Positions 24,790-63,042 of a stretch of DNA of 64,000 nt are shown here, one piece after another (the stretch's first letter is position 1; each line of letters opens with the position of its first letter). A program made the position numbers and the translations under genes. This DNA comes from Strongylocentrotus droebachiensis (taxonomy: Eukaryota; Echinodermata; Echinoidea; Camarodonta; Strongylocentrotidae), in NCBI GenBank assembly GCA_035222895.1, contig JAVYIG010000173.1:248001-312000 (forward strand), read 5' to 3'. The notes beneath the pieces are model-generated. The model was not told where the DNA came from, did not search any database, and was given only the letters and a program-made list of their open reading frames with translations.

Positions 24790-27700
24790 TTTAAAGGGAA
24801 AATGAAACAATCATGATTGTGATAGCACACAATTAGGTTAGTAGAAATGAAAGGGAAGAAAGATCTATTACACCAACCATGGATAAATCACGGCCGGGAG
24901 TGTCATAGTTTTGTGTTATCGGGCGAGGGCCGGGGCGTAGCGACTAAGCGAGATTTTGCAATGTTGAATGCTGAAATTATGCATTCTAGAAAATCCTTAA
25001 GCCCAATATGTACGTTCTTTCCGCTATATTTCTTTCTAGCTATATTTCTAAACTCCTTGGGGACGTGTCCCCTTATCGGGCCCAGGATTGCCGCCCCTGT
25101 CCATGATTACTACCAACATGAGTAAAAAATACAAGCACAAGCGAGTTGGTATGAGCTGAATCCAAATGAAGGGCAAAATAAGAGTTGTGAAGCGGCCCTA
25201 CCGTTAATTTAAAATTTGACTGTTGAGTATATAGCTTCTATTTAAAAGACATCCAAAATATTATGCCCTTTTCAAATTTCTCACTAAAGAGTGATAACCG
25301 CAGGGGCTGTTCTTAACGTTTAACTTTGAATCCGCGGCTCGAGATTTTATGCGGCCGGCCCGGCCCCCCTCTATTCAATAACGTTTGCCAAGCCTTCTGG
25401 AATGACCCCCAAATCTCCTGATTACAGTTTTCCCTTATTCATCGTTACTGTCGCATAGCGCCATTTCCTTGTCTTTCCCCCTTTCTCACCCGACTTTTCT
25501 TTTCCCCACCCCCCCCCCCCCCCACCCACTCAGTGTTATCTAGGGTACGCACATGTATGTTCCCTCTCTTTGAAAGCACCCCTCTATATCCGGTGTACGG
25601 GCCGGATTTGTGTGTATTACGGGCCGGAATTGCGTGAAAAGTAACTCTTTATCGGAAATTTTGGGAACACAAATTCGGTCCCTCCGACCCCGGAGTGGGG
25701 GGGCTTTCTTCTTTATTTTTCTCTTCTTTTTTCTTTTCTCTTTTTTTTCCTTTCTCTTCTCCTTTCTTTTCTCTTCTCCTTTTTTTTCTCCTCTTCTCCT
25801 TTCTTTTTTTCTCTTCTTTTCTTCCTCTTTTTTTTCTTCCTTTTTTTTGCGCCGCCAATAGGGGGGGGGGGGGGGGCGCGGCCGTTTCGGCCCCCCTGGA
25901 TCTGCCACTGCTTTTGCTATCGGTCAATTGCCGGTTGTAATATTGTACCAATTTGTCCTACGCATTTCTCCAATTATATTCACCGCTTCCGGTGTCATGT
26001 ATAACAGGTTTTTAGTGTAAACAATTTATTCAATCGCTCGACCTTCGCTTTCATAGTATTTTGTTTCCATCGTATTTTGTTTCACTCGTTAGGCTTATAT
26101 TCTGATACATCTTGCCTCAGGTGTGTTCTTTTCATTTGACCATTCCTGTCATGTTGGCTAATTTGACCATGTCCACTTCTCTATCCGCCAACGGCTTGAC
26201 ACTGGTAATGCATTATGGGTAATCCCCATTTCAGTTTCGTCAGTTGAAAAAGCGTTGTATTTTCATGAGTGTGTCTTGTGAATGGTTAAAACATAGGTAT
26301 CAAATTTGAAAGATCCTTCCCCTTCAATCCGAAAATTGAAAGAAATTGTGTGTATACACCTATTCTACACAAATTCTTTAACTCTTGTCTAGTGTCTTTT
26401 TCTTGAACGTCAAGTCTGGCATCGCCATTGGATGTGGGTCAATACAAGCTTATATGCAAGATCTTCAAGAAGACTGTCACACCATTCTATATAGATAATA
26501 CCGGGCTCAGGGGTGTATGAAATAGAAAAAGACGGGTGAGACAGAATTGCGAGAAAAAAATAAGAAATGAAAAATAGAAAGAGAGGGAGAGAGAAAGAGA
26601 TAGGGAGAAAGAGCATTGTTAATTCGCGTTTAATCTAACTTTCAATACCAATGTCAACCTCCCCCCCCCCCCCCACTTGTATAGCCCCCTCAAGGGTTAG
26701 GCCCATGCTGTGACATTCATATCCCACATGTCAGATGGTAAGTGGGTGGTGGGCGTGACTGAATAATAATCTAATGATTTAATAATCATCATCAAAAGTA
26801 CATGTATTTAGATTGTGCGGTATCGGAGAGAAAAATCGACGATCTATTATTATATCAAGAACAGATTTTTCTGTTGATCTTTTTACAACCTTGATAGTAA
26901 ACGTCTCTAGAAGAAAGCAGAAACTCAGAGAGTTATACTAGTGAAAGTTTGAATGAAATCGGACAAAAATTGTAAAGTAATGAATTCTTGAAAATTGTAA
27001 TCACTAAAGGTATGGGGTCTTCAAATGGACTGAATCTATAATGTCTCTGTGATGCAGTGCGGAAAACCTTCATATTATTTTGTTCCAACACACAATTTTT
27101 TTTTAAATTTATGAATCGAGATCGTCTTTCCCTTTTAGAGGACCTGCAGAAATATACTCTACAAAATATATTTGAGTAGTGCCCCAAGGGTAAAGGCACT
27201 TGGGAGAAAAAAAAATGAAATTAGTGATATTTTTGTACACGACAAATGGGAGAACTATCCGTCACTTCGTCACAATCCACAGACAGAATTGTTAATTTGA
27301 GAATCGCCTATCTGTAGTGATCTCATATTTCAAACATTCATAACATTCTTATTATTCATCCGATTTATTTCAAACTTTCGCGATTTAGTTTCTCTGATTT
27401 GTTATGCTTTGATTTAACTGAAATTATTGCAAGGGTTGGATTGTCCTTAAACTATTCTTTATCCATCTGAAAACTGTGTGAATATTTCTCTTGACTTGAT
27501 AAAGTCCACGTAAGTGGATGAAAGCTTGCCTACTGAATTCGTACAGTATTAGCAGAAGCCTGAATTACAACTATTGATAAAGTGTTGGACGATCAGAGCT
27601 AGGAGGTAATAGGAATCAAGAGATGCCAGGAGTCAGAAATTTCGTCAAACCTGACTTGTTTAGGCCTACTTTGCTTTGTTTGATTCTGACCAAAAAAAAA

Positions 27701-29751
27701 TGAAGATCATGACTATTTACACCTTGCCTATAAAGAACGATAGGGATGTTGCAGTGACCCGAACTCTGAAACTTAAAAACAGTTTTTTTTTTCTTCCTCT
27801 ACTATTACTTGTCGTGCGTATAATATGCATTGACGCTCTGGTTGTTGGTCCGTATTTTGCTTTGCTTTCATCTACAAGTCGTGACTTAAGTTTAGCCATT
27901 AATGCCCTAAGGAGGAGAAGTTCGTAAATTATATATGATAACTTGGTATTTTAACGGGGTTATCCTTCATTTATATCCTGCTACCGAGAAGCTTCTTTTC
28001 TATACTACTTTCTTAAAATATGCATGGATGGACAAAGTAAAGTAAGTGTCCACTGGGGATTCGGCATATTTGAGCGGAAGATTTCTTAGATTTCGAGTTG
28101 AGTGGATGCAAGCGATGTTTAGAGGTGTAATAAACAATGATCCTAAGACAGTCTGTTTTCTAACATTCGTGCTGGTACGCACGTGTAGAATGTTTATTCA
28201 CAAACGCAGATCATTTTCGGCAATGACGTTATTAATTTGCGCCCAGGGAGAGTACGGTATTTGTCCCCTTTATTATTTTGTCTCCTTGAGGATACCGCAA
28301 TATCAACATCACTATCATGTCACCTGCATAGACAACGCAAAACTTTCTTCGGGCTATTTTCATTTCAAAATTATTAGTACAGAGTTATTGGACTTAACAA
28401 AGCTACACTTGCGTTTAAATTTGGGTCAATTGTCTAGAGCGGCACACATATTGTAAATGCAGTATATTGGGTTTTTCTGTATTAGAAATCGTTTAATATC
28501 AAAAGAAATCCATTCATTTATTTATCTTTTTTTATGAATTTGTTTTGACAATCTGTTTGGTTGCCCCCATCCCTTCTCAAAAACTGAGAGAGATGGCAGA
28601 GAGAAGTGGTTGCATGGTGAGTGTGGTGGAGAAATGGGGTCATTATTAATTTCTGATGTTTTGAGTGGTGGCTTCGATCGCGGAGGAAGGGGTTGGTTCT
28701 GCAAATAAGGCTCTTGAGATTCTACATTTGCCATTTGGGACCGTTTTATGCTGGGGGCATTTTTTTTTGTCATTCTTGAATTTTCATTATTATGTATTTT
28801 TATGTTTCTTCAGGGTATACGATGGTAGCAGGTACAACGCGTCGTATCAAGAGTTCACGGTTCTAACAGGTCCATTGTGAAATCTGTATTCTAAAATATA
28901 TAATAAGGAGACGTTTAAGCCTGTATTAACATCTCCATTACTCTGAAAACAAAATCTATAATACCGGACAAAATAACTATAGTGACAACAAAGATAATGC
29001 ATGACGGATAATCGGATATCCTTAACTTATTATGGTTATCAATACTTTCATAGGTCAATACAAATGATATTGATACTCATCCCGACACAAGACAGTACAA
29101 TACTCGGCTCATCAAAGAATCAATTTATATAGGCCTAACTACCAAGCAAATAACCTAGAGGATTTTTATGCCTTTTCTTCTCCAATCCGCAAGAGGACGT
29201 CTGCCATTCCTAATGGGTAAAATCATGTAGCTCACAAAAAGAAAAAAGGGCGGGCTAAAAAAATAAACCCAAATCCAACTCAATCTGAATTTCTGACGAC
29301 ATCTTTGCCTGAACTTAGCTGGGGGTGATCGTTTAATTGATGAAATTGTTATTGGAATAATAACTTGCAACCAAATACCTCCGTCCTGATTTAATCGTCA
29401 ACAAAATGGTTTCTAGATGGGGAACTTGATTGAGTTAGGTAGAAATCCTATTAAAGTTGATAGCACCGCTGCCTTTCTTATTCTTTCTTTTCCTCACGCT
29501 TTCTTGGCTTCTCTTTCTTATACTTTCTTGCAAACCCAAATCGGAAGTTATTTGAACACATGGTCGATAATTCCGTACGTGAGTGACAGCTTTCAGCATC
29601 ATTTCATCCAGTGTCTATGAATAATTAGATGATGAAAGTTAGTTATATACTATCAGGCTATCGGCAACTTTACTTGACTTTAGTAACGTGTTAGTGACAT
29701 AAACTCTTCTTAAGTTCGTTTCATCGTGTGAGTGTGGGACATGCAACAGCC
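24790..29751 (+). other. Intergenic, repeats and no recognised gene
   Basis: Contains a low-complexity CT tract and G run at 25700-25876, followed by ggcccccctggatctgccactg (an end of the ggatcc-type element). A degenerate family 3-like MITE lies at about 26925-27450. A 136-codon frame at 28046-28456 has no domain I recognise and no supporting context. Confidence 0.5.
25700..25913. mobile_element. Probable end fragment of a CAGTGGCAGATCCAGG-type element
   Basis: On the minus strand it starts cagtggcagatccagggggg, followed by a 16-bp C run and ~130 bp of GA-rich repeat. The counterpart end was not identified. Confidence 0.4.
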
Positions 29752-29753
29752 AG

Positions 29754-30002
29754 TCAGGGACGGATCTAGCTTTTTGCCAAGGAGGGGGGGGGGGGGGGGT
29801 AGACCCAGTGGTGGATCCAGGATTTTCCTAAAATCGGGCCGTCTTACTGTTTTACTTCTTTTTTCTTCTTCTTTTTTTCCTTCCCCCCCCCCCCCTTTTT
29901 CCCCCCTTTCCCCTCCCCCCCCCCTTTTTTTTTTTACTTGGCCGCCCAAGGGGGGGGGGGGGGTTTAAACCGCCCAACTCCCACCCCTAGATCCGCCCCT
30001 GA
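29754..30002. mobile_element. Short element with TCAGGG-CGGATCTAG ends
   Basis: Left TCAGGGACGGATCTAG and right CTAGATCCGCCCCTGA are inverted repeats over about 16 bp. Inside is a second start-like sequence cagtggtggatccaggattt and several G or C runs, suggesting one element within another. Confidence 0.55.
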
Positions 30003-30069
30003 GCCTATGAGACACTCACTGTCTTGCAAGTATCGTCAGTATTGCACCTCATCCGCTTCCAACTAAAAG

Positions 30070-30332
30070 GTATTGTGGTATAATAGTGGATAAATCACCG
30101 GACTATGAATCAAAAGGTACAGGGTTCGAATCCCCCAAAACATTAATCTACATTTGCCACATTCAACCCAGATGAGGTACATGTTAATGGGTACCTGGCA
30201 GGAATGAATTCCTGTCAATTTTTTAGAGCGCTGTAATCAATAGTTTAAGCCAGTGTAATTGTGGAGCGTCAATATCTAACGTGACATGTGACAGATCACT
30301 ATTGAAGAACCCACTGTTATTATTATCAAACT
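30070..30332 (+). mobile_element. tRNA-derived SINE
   Basis: A-box-like tggtataatagtgg and B box GGTTCGAATCC lie about 45 bp apart, followed by a SINE body (acattaatctacatttgcca, ggtacctggcagg) and a (TTA)n tail. The head would not fold as a complete functional tRNA gene. Confidence 0.7.
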
Positions 30333-31138
30333 GGGTGGACTGACGTTTTGCCACTGGGCCTGAACTAAAACCACCATATCCGCCTTATCCGGTAAAATTC
30401 GCGAAACCGTACAAACTACAAAAGAAAACGAAGAGGGGGAGGGGCTTCAATATACCTCATGCTGCTAATAGGGTTTCTTATTGAAAAACGTGATTATCAA
30501 ATAAAGAAAAAAAAATCAATACTTAATTTGTATACCTGTCATGAAAATTGTTCGATTGCGAACTAGCAATAATTATCTTGGTAGACCTACTGTATGTATC
30601 AACATGTAGGCTAGTTCGAATTATTGTCGAAAAATTCATGATGATTCCATATAAACTTTTTTCATCCAGTGTAATCATATTGTTTTACGAGTGAGAAATA
30701 GATAGTCCAAAAAGCTTTGACGATGATTTCCAGCAATTAAATTAAGCCTACTGGCGTTTGATATTGAGAATAGCAATGTAAGCCAAAATTTACAAGGAAC
30801 TTCAATTTTTCTACAAGAAGTTAACGAAAGAATTGTGATGGTTTAAATCAAAAGGAAAAAAATTACATTATTTGTAATTGATTTTGCGTTAAAAAGATTG
30901 CCTCACAAGAATTATAGCCTGATCACCATGCTTTTAGACTCAGTAATGCAGCCTTTAGCATACATTTTAAAATTCGCTTATCAAGCAGTGTTCAAATTAC
31001 TATGCCTTATAGGAAGAATGGAAATGACCACAGGCATGATAGAGCAGTTTAGAGATTTTAATCATAGCGAGCGAAAACTGATAATGGCTTTCGAGCAGAG
31101 AAAGACAGAAAAGGTATATGAGACGAGGAGGAAAAATT

Positions 31139-31142
31139 GGAG

Positions 31143-31174
<32 letters not shown>

Positions 31175-31324
31175 GAGAGAGAAGGGTACAGAGAAGGTAA
31201 AGAGAGCTGGAGAGAGAGAGAAAGAGAGAAAGAGAGAGAGGTGTACAGAGAAGGTAAAGAGAGCTGGAGAGAGAGAGAAAGAGAGAGAGGAGAAAGAGGG
31301 GTACGGAGAAGGTAAAGAGGGTTG

Positions 31325-31361
<37 letters not shown>

Positions 31362-31375
31362 AGGGAGAGAGAGCC
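31139..31375. repeat. (GA)n tract with a repeated 60-bp unit
   Basis: GAGA runs interrupted by gtacagagaaggtaaagaga at three evenly spaced places, making a higher-order tandem repeat of about 60-65 bp. Confidence 0.85.
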
Positions 31376-31637
31376 GAAAGGGAGGGAAAACTGTATTCAC
31401 AGAGCAATAACACAATGTTGAAAACAAAATTCTCATGATCTAACTATGCACCGTTGATTACTTAATTATTATCTATGTTCGTGATATAAAGGAGATACAT
31501 GTAATTACTTTTCAGTAGGCCTACAACCCCTTTTAAATTGGACTGGACGCACGCTATTAAATCCACTTTCTCTCCCCCTCTTTCATGATTTTTCTGAATC
31601 TCTCTTCCTCTTGCCCCTATTGCTCTTATTCATCATC

Positions 31638-31643
31638 TATCTA

Positions 31644-31675
<32 letters not shown>

Positions 31676-31677
31676 CC

Positions 31678-31731
<54 letters not shown>

Positions 31732-31745
31732 TCCCTCTTTTACTC
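31638..31745. repeat. (CT)n microsatellite
   Basis: About 100 bp of CT repeats with few interruptions. Confidence 0.9.
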
Positions 31746-32147
31746 TCTCTCATCCTCATCTCTCCTCTCCATCCTCGTTCATTTCTGAAAAAAGTAGGCT
31801 GTTTCAACAAACGTGCAGCATTCCGGAGGAGTTTCTTCGTATCAACCGCCAGAGGGCTGACTTTCTAGAACAACGATAAAATAATTCAATAAGAAAACGC
31901 CATCCCAATCACCGATGGTGCGAGAAGGCTAACGTTGATTAGGGTAAAAACAATAAGTGAAAAAAGGCAGTGGGCTTGGGGAAAGGAAAGAGTCAATGGC
32001 ATATAGTACGTTTAAAGGACACATAGGTGCATAATTTATGACCTTGAAATTCGGCTAATTTTATCAACAAATCCTTAAGAGCAATTACTTCCACATTTGG
32101 ATGTAGTTCTGAACGATACAGATATTTAAATACAGTCTACTTAACCG

Positions 32148-32407
32148 AAATAATAATAATAGGTCCATTTTTTATTTCGCAGCTACTGTATTAATATACT
32201 CTACTGCGCTTAATTCAACAAAGCGCTAAAGCAATCAAGATAATGTCTTTCTCCAGGGTACCCATTTACTGAACCTGGGTGGAGAGTGTCAAATGTTGAT
32301 TAACGTGTTATACTAAAGGTCATTACTATTGCCGCGGCGGGATTCGAAACGCGGACCACATGGGTCCACAGTCCGTTGTCGTATCCACTAGACCACGACA
32401 CCTCTAT
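32148..32407 (-). mobile_element. tRNA-derived SINE
   Basis: On the minus strand: gaggtgtcgtggtctagtgg (A box) and gtttcgaatcccgcc (B box), then a body with ccacccaggttcagtaaatg, ending in a (TAT)n tail near 32150. Same general family as 30070 and 35196. Confidence 0.7.
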
Positions 32408-33152
32408 AATTTTATGACCTCTCATGACAACAGAATGTTAAAAATGGTCCAAAACCTTGTTCATTTTTATGTGAATGTATAGGAGTAGCATTATGTTACT
32501 AAGAATCCTCGTGATGGCTTGTATTATTGAAGCCTTCTATACATAGCAGAAACAATACTACATTTGGATGTAACATAATGTTTAACAGTGAAATTCAAGT
32601 ATTTTTGTCATAAAGCTGCTATAGTTTACTTCTTATAGTAAAAAGCAATCACATAGAAAAAGATATACTAATGTTTATATCTGTTTTCAGACTAACATCA
32701 TAATTACTATCGATGTTTCGTTGTAACGCAGTCAATAATCGTTTAAAAAACCATCAAAATACAAGGTAACACAGTCTACCTGTTTGTTTATGACATGAAT
32801 TAAATTTTCTGCATGAAAGTGGCACGAAATTGTGCTCGACAGGAGATGTTTCCTATCATTCTGATGTCATTTACATTGATGTTGTCAGGTATAGCTAGAA
32901 ACGCTCCCGTACCTGATCGCTTCGTATGACCCCAGGAAGGTTGGCCTCTTTTTTGTCAAGAATCGAGAAACTAAGACCAAGAAGAGTGCTTGGTAAAATT
33001 CCTAGAGAGCAACCTAGCCCTATATATACAAAAGGTGGAAATGGAGGGTGAGCAAATTGACAACGCTTTCTTGTTTAGCGATCACCATTTTATTTTGTCA
33101 TGGTTGCTATCACAATTAATTATTCTGATTGTTTCTGTTCCAATTAATATTG

Positions 33153-33153
33153 T

Positions 33154-33184
<31 letters not shown>

Positions 33185-33198
33185 CTCTCTCTCTCTTT

Positions 33199-33229
<31 letters not shown>

Positions 33230-33250
33230 ACCCTCTCCCTCTTCCTCTCT
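33153..33250. repeat. (CT)n microsatellite
   Basis: About 90 bp of CT repeats. Confidence 0.9.
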
Positions 33251-34195
33251 TGCTTTCTTCTTTTATTTCATTCATGTATTTTCAGTCATCGCTATCATTT
33301 GTTTTTGTTCTGATTTTTCTTAACCTTTGATTTCTTCCTCCTTTTTATGTTCATTCTTATTTCTGTTCAATCTATTTTTGTTTTGCATGTGTATATCCTA
33401 TTGGGTAGGCTACTCATGAAAAAAAGGATTCATAAATCCATGAATTTCTATCAAAGTGACACATTGTGAAATGTTGATTATCACTAACAATTATATTTCA
33501 TCTTTTTATCTGCCATAACAAAAATAATGACCTGTTGCACATGCGTAAAGAACAGCATAGATCGGCGATTCTTTGGGAGTAATTTGAGAATTACAAAAGA
33601 ATTAGCATGTAGCAACTCCGAGAATATCATACAAAAAAACTAAATACCATCCAAATTAATCAGAAGTGACGATGATATTCATTACCATAACGACTAATGC
33701 TGTATTCACTAAACTGGTTCAGATCTGGGTCGATTCAAAGCGAAAATTGAAATTACGAGAGTATAGTTACGACACAAAGATAATTGGAAAAGGCCTATAA
33801 TATTGTGCTTTTAATGTATTCAAGGCCAGACGACTAAGACGTGCTATTTCGAATTAAACAGAGCTTGTCAATAGAATTATGTTTGCTGTCTCATTTCCTA
33901 GATGGCTTTTATAATTCAGAGTATGTATTTTATACTTGCATGGCATGCAATTATTATTTCTATGGGCACTTGACATGAACATCGACAGTCTTTTTCTCCA
34001 GCTTCGAACAAAAAAAAATCCATCAAGGCAATCATAATTATTTTGATTATAACTGCAATAATGTTGTTTCAACACAATGCATAAAATTACATGGAAATTA
34101 CTCGCCTCTCAGAAAAAGAATCATTATGTCAAGTACAATATTCATTGGAACTGCGCTGTATAGAATTTACATGGAAGTAAAAGAGAGGTAGATAA

Positions 34196-34196
<1 letters not shown>

Positions 34197-34236
<40 letters not shown>

Positions 34237-34475
34237 GAGAGAGAGAGAGATAAAGAGACACAGAGACAGAGAGAGGGAGAATAGAAAGAAGGAAAGAAAT
34301 TGAGAGCGAGAAGGATAATAAAAGGAGTGAGAGAGAAGGAAAGAAAGAGGAGAGAGAAGGAAAGAAATTGAGAGCGAGAAGGAAAGAAAGAGTGAGAGAG
34401 AAGGAAAGAAATAGTGAGAAAGAGAAGGAAAGAAGAGAGCGAGCAGAGAGAGAGAGAATGAGAAAGGCTGGAGAA
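34197..34475. repeat. (GA)n / GAAGGAAAGAAA tract
   Basis: About 280 bp of purine repeat. The second half has a longer-period unit (agagagaaggaaagaaa). Confidence 0.9.
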
Positions 34476-34997
34476 GGACAGACAGAAAGATGGATACAAA
34501 TTGTATGCATTTTTATTCCATGAAGGTCATCTTGAACTTGGATGGTGATGGATGCTTAACGCTGAAGTCCATGACCACAACCAGTATGTCTTTCATTTTA
34601 TAGGACGGTGGTTAAGTTCGTGGCGTGTTTCTGACCAGAAAACTTCCCACCAGCCTCACGGCGGCAAACAATGAATATGGCAACCTATAGGTGTACCGTG
34701 CCATACGAGACGATGGATGACTTCGGGCAGTACACTCGATACCGTCAACGACCGCCGTGTGTATGTTAGACATTCACAATCAATCGAATTAGGTGCTAAT
34801 GCCGAGAAAGAAAGAAACAAGAATCAGTATGCATGATGACAGGCGAGTGTGAAAGTAGAATGATTTCTGCACGGTTGTATTCCGGGTGATGAGCCGCCCC
34901 ATATTGTAAAAATGTCCTTCTTCCCGTATCTAATCTTGCCAGGACGTCATTTTCTAGCCTGTAAGTTAACCACATTATTTCTGAGAATCATGAAGTG

Positions 34998-35372
34998 TAA
35001 TAATAATAAATGTTAATACGAACAATGATAATAATAAGGGTACTGATAATATAATTAATAATATTAATGGTAATGATAATATTAATATTAATAATAAGGG
35101 TAATGATGGTATCAATAATAATTATTATTATCGCAATAGTAGTAATAATATTAACAATATCAATAATAATAATAATGATAATAATAAGCATACTAAATGC
35201 TATTCTCCCTGAGGGCCTCGCAATAGCCAGGAACCCATTTACACCTGGGTGGAGGGTGACAAGATGGGGACTAATGTCTTGCAAAGGGCGTTAGTACCAG
35301 ACTGAAATTCGAACCCTCAACCCGTCGGTTGAGAGCTAGTGAATGGTCCACTATACTACGACACTTCCACAT
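34998..35372 (-). mobile_element. tRNA-derived SINE with a long AT-rich trinucleotide tail
   Basis: On the minus strand: gtgtcgtagtatagtgga (A box), gggttcgaatttcag (B box), a body with ccacccaggtgtaaatgggt, and then about 190 bp of (TTA)n-like tail down to 34998. The tail is unusually long. Confidence 0.65.
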
Positions 35373-36510
35373 AATCGTACGTGCCTAAAATGAGGAAATA
35401 TATTTGCATTTTTATCATCATCATACAATACAAAATAATACTGGTAATTAGATACGTCAAGAATTATGATAAGGTTTTTTTTTTAAAGATTTTTAATCAA
35501 ACGGGGCGGAGAGAGGAATGTGCTGAGCAAAATTTAATATAACTGTAATTATGATTAAAATACAACCCCCGGATCCTAATCCTACAAATTTGAAGGCACA
35601 GAACATGATGAAGAATGCAAAACAAAAATCAGGAACCAGGATTTTTAAATAAAATAATTAGAAGATAGAAAAAGATTTCATTTGATTTTAACGGTGTCAT
35701 TAAATGGGGATTTTTTTTGTTAACCGAACTTTTACTCTCTCAATGAAAACGAGTGGAATTCCACAATTTTAGGAGTGATATTAGAGATCACTTCGTTCAG
35801 TGAAAGTGAAGATCAAATTATAGTGGATTCTACTTTTAAAAATGCCTGAATTACTGTACTGAGAGTGGATTCTTTTTACGGATGTCCACTCGACAACAAA
35901 GTGGTTCCTGTACTATTTGATAACCAACTAAAAAGTGGCAACTCCTGTACAGTTTTAACCATAAGATGGCGTTATTTCAGAGCAGGCGGAGTACAGAGCC
36001 CGGTGACTTTCATTTATTATGCTTTGTAACAAAATTATGATGCATAGGGCTAAGGAGAAATAAAATAATAATTTCTAGTTTCTCGCCCCTTTATCCTCCC
36101 TTCATTTTACCCACCTCGATATGTTTTGTTCTGAATTTAAACACTGACAGCGATTAGAGGACATCTAGTCGTGGCCATTGGGATTTTTTGACACCGGGGG
36201 GGGGGGGGGGGGGGAATAAACACATATTAAGACATACGTGGGTGTGCCGCTCTAATGGGTAACTTTTTCACAAAAATACCCCTAAATATGGGTCCGCAGT
36301 TTCAAAATGTTCTCTTTTTTCTTTCTTTTTTTCTATGCAAACACCCGAAAACTTTGAAAAATGGGCTTTAATTACTTCGAAAAAAAATCCACCAAGTGGG
36401 TAGGGGTTTCGAGGCTTCAACGGCACATCCCCGTCAAAACCAATCTGAGTACCACCCCTCTGGGGATGGACACAAAATCATTAAAATTTCACCATGCAAT
36501 GCATGTTTTC

Positions 36511-36548
<38 letters not shown>

Positions 36549-36559
36549 CAAATATATCA
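35373..36559 (+). other. Region upstream of SMC5, no recognised gene
   Basis: AT-rich, with an 18-bp G run at 36197-36214, a repeat-like segment at 36220-36480 (cataccgtggg-type text), and (GA)n at 36518-36545 directly before the SMC5 promoter region. Confidence 0.45.
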
Positions 36560-36661
36560 ATATTTGACGTGGTTGTATGCAGCGCCATCATTTGGCAGTC
36601 CATACAGAACTGTCAACAGCGCGAGTTTCGGGAAATCCCTTGCTCGAAAAACAGGGACAAA
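36560..36661 (+). promoter_or_regulatory. Probable SMC5 promoter-proximal region / 5' UTR
   Basis: The 100 nt before the start codon is richer in CpG than the flanks and contains gcgccatc (a YY1-like core) and tttcgggaaa (E2F-like on either strand). No TATA box is obvious. E2F-type sites would suit a replication and repair gene, but this is motif reading only. A (GA)n tract lies directly upstream. Confidence 0.3.
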
Positions 36662-61774
<25,113 letters not shown>

Positions 61775-61862
61775 AAGGTCTCCTCATCTTAAACTTTCAT
61801 TTGATATGAACTATGAACTACCACCCCTGATAGTTTAAGAGTAGGGAACAACTGCAAAGGAG

Positions 61863-61868
61863 AATAAA
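61863..61868 (+). terminator. Proximal polyadenylation signal AATAAA
   Basis: Canonical hexamer 89 nt after the SMC5 stop codon, followed by T-rich sequence (gtcattttgtttc) about 15-25 nt downstream. Confidence 0.5.
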
Positions 61869-62733
61869 ATTTGATGAAAGTCATTTTGTTTCTACTACTC
61901 CCTACTTGATGCTATCTTTTGAGAACGGGAGCACATTGAAGTTCGTTCTTAGAGCTGTCACATCGAGACTGGAGTATTGAAGGGGGGTTTTTTTCAGTGA
62001 AAGGAAATGCAACTGTTATCACTCAATGGATGCAACTCTTGCATTTCGATATTCAAATGTATTTCATACAAAAATGTACAGAGTATCTGTTTCCAAGACC
62101 AACTTGTGTCACTTTTATTGAAAGTAAAGTATTTTACAGCAGCTGAATGAATGTGTGCCTTTCTTTTTGTACCAGAAATGTATAAATGTCTAATCGTCGT
62201 TGATAAGGATTGTTCAGAAGGGTTATAGATTAAAAGAAATCTTACATGCTTTGTGCTCTTGGAGAAAAGGCTAACACGCCTGAATGTTACTCCTAAATAA
62301 GGCCAGTGTAAGAAATATTAATGTATTCAAAGATTTTCCTTGAGCTTTGTGTAACAACAGGATCAACACGAGGACAGTTGAGCACCATCCTTGTCAAAGG
62401 TTTATACCTGTATGGACTAACATATGCCTTTTTAAGTAGCCCTAAAAGTTGACAGCGATTAAAGATTGAGAGTAATGATCTAATCCAACACATTCCATTT
62501 CCAATCAAGCATGTGTCCGTACTTGTTTTGATTTGTCATAACTTTGGCAAGAAACATAAGTGTTGAAGGGGCATTGTAACATTTCATCTAAAATGTACAC
62601 TGGTTAAAACATTGGGTATGCAAAAAATTGCTACAGATTTGCACAGAACCATGAATTTTTACCCATGGTGTGGTTCTCCCCTCGTAGCAACTTATGTTTA
62701 TATTCTCAAGACCATACAATATTACCTGTTACC

Positions 62734-63042
62734 AATAGGCCATTTTCGTAATGTAACCAAATTTAATGCATAAGTCTTTGTGAAGTGCCTCAATACAAAT
62801 TATTTCATTCACCTGATAGGAATAATAGTATTTCAATAGACAGACTCCGAACTGCATACATTAGTTGTTGCCAGGTTGGACAAACATTATGGCTTGACCT
62901 ACCTAGCAACACTTAATATATGCAGTTGCATTCTGACTATTGAACTACTACTATTCCTATCAGGTGAATGAAATAATTTGTATTGAGGCACTTTACAAAG
63001 ACCTATGCATTAAATTTGGTTACATTACGAAAATTGCCTATT
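62734..63042. repeat. 309-bp near-palindrome downstream of SMC5 (foldback element)
   Basis: The left arm (aataggccattttcgtaatg, then taaccaaatttaatgcat) is matched by its complement at the right (atgcattaaatttggtta, then cattacgaaaattgcctatt). Pairing continues with few mismatches almost to the centre near 62890. TA borders are possible target sites. It probably is a foldback MITE, and it lies in the SMC5 3' UTR if the distal poly(A) signal is used. Confidence 0.8.

Noticed and set aside
26925-27450. Additional full MITE family 3 copy
   Set aside because: Only weak similarity (gaaagtttgaatgaaatcgg, tttcaaactttcgcgattt) and no clear ends, so it is mentioned only as a degenerate relative.
28046-28456. 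136-codon open frame as a possible gene
   Set aside because: No recognisable domain, signal or splice partner, and the composition is like the surrounding noncoding DNA. A frame of this length is expected by chance in this window.
30070-30145. tRNA gene
   Set aside because: A and B boxes are present, but the stems do not pair as a tRNA and the segment continues into a SINE body shared with other sites.
34540-34780. Possible exon of an upstream gene
   Set aside because: Higher GC than its surroundings and an AG-like border near 34601, but every frame contains early stops and no protein family is suggested.
36494-36661. N-terminal extension of SMC5 from an upstream ATG
   Set aside because: The upstream frame is open but consists of a GA microsatellite and non-conserved residues. 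The ATG at 36662 starts a leader of the expected kind.
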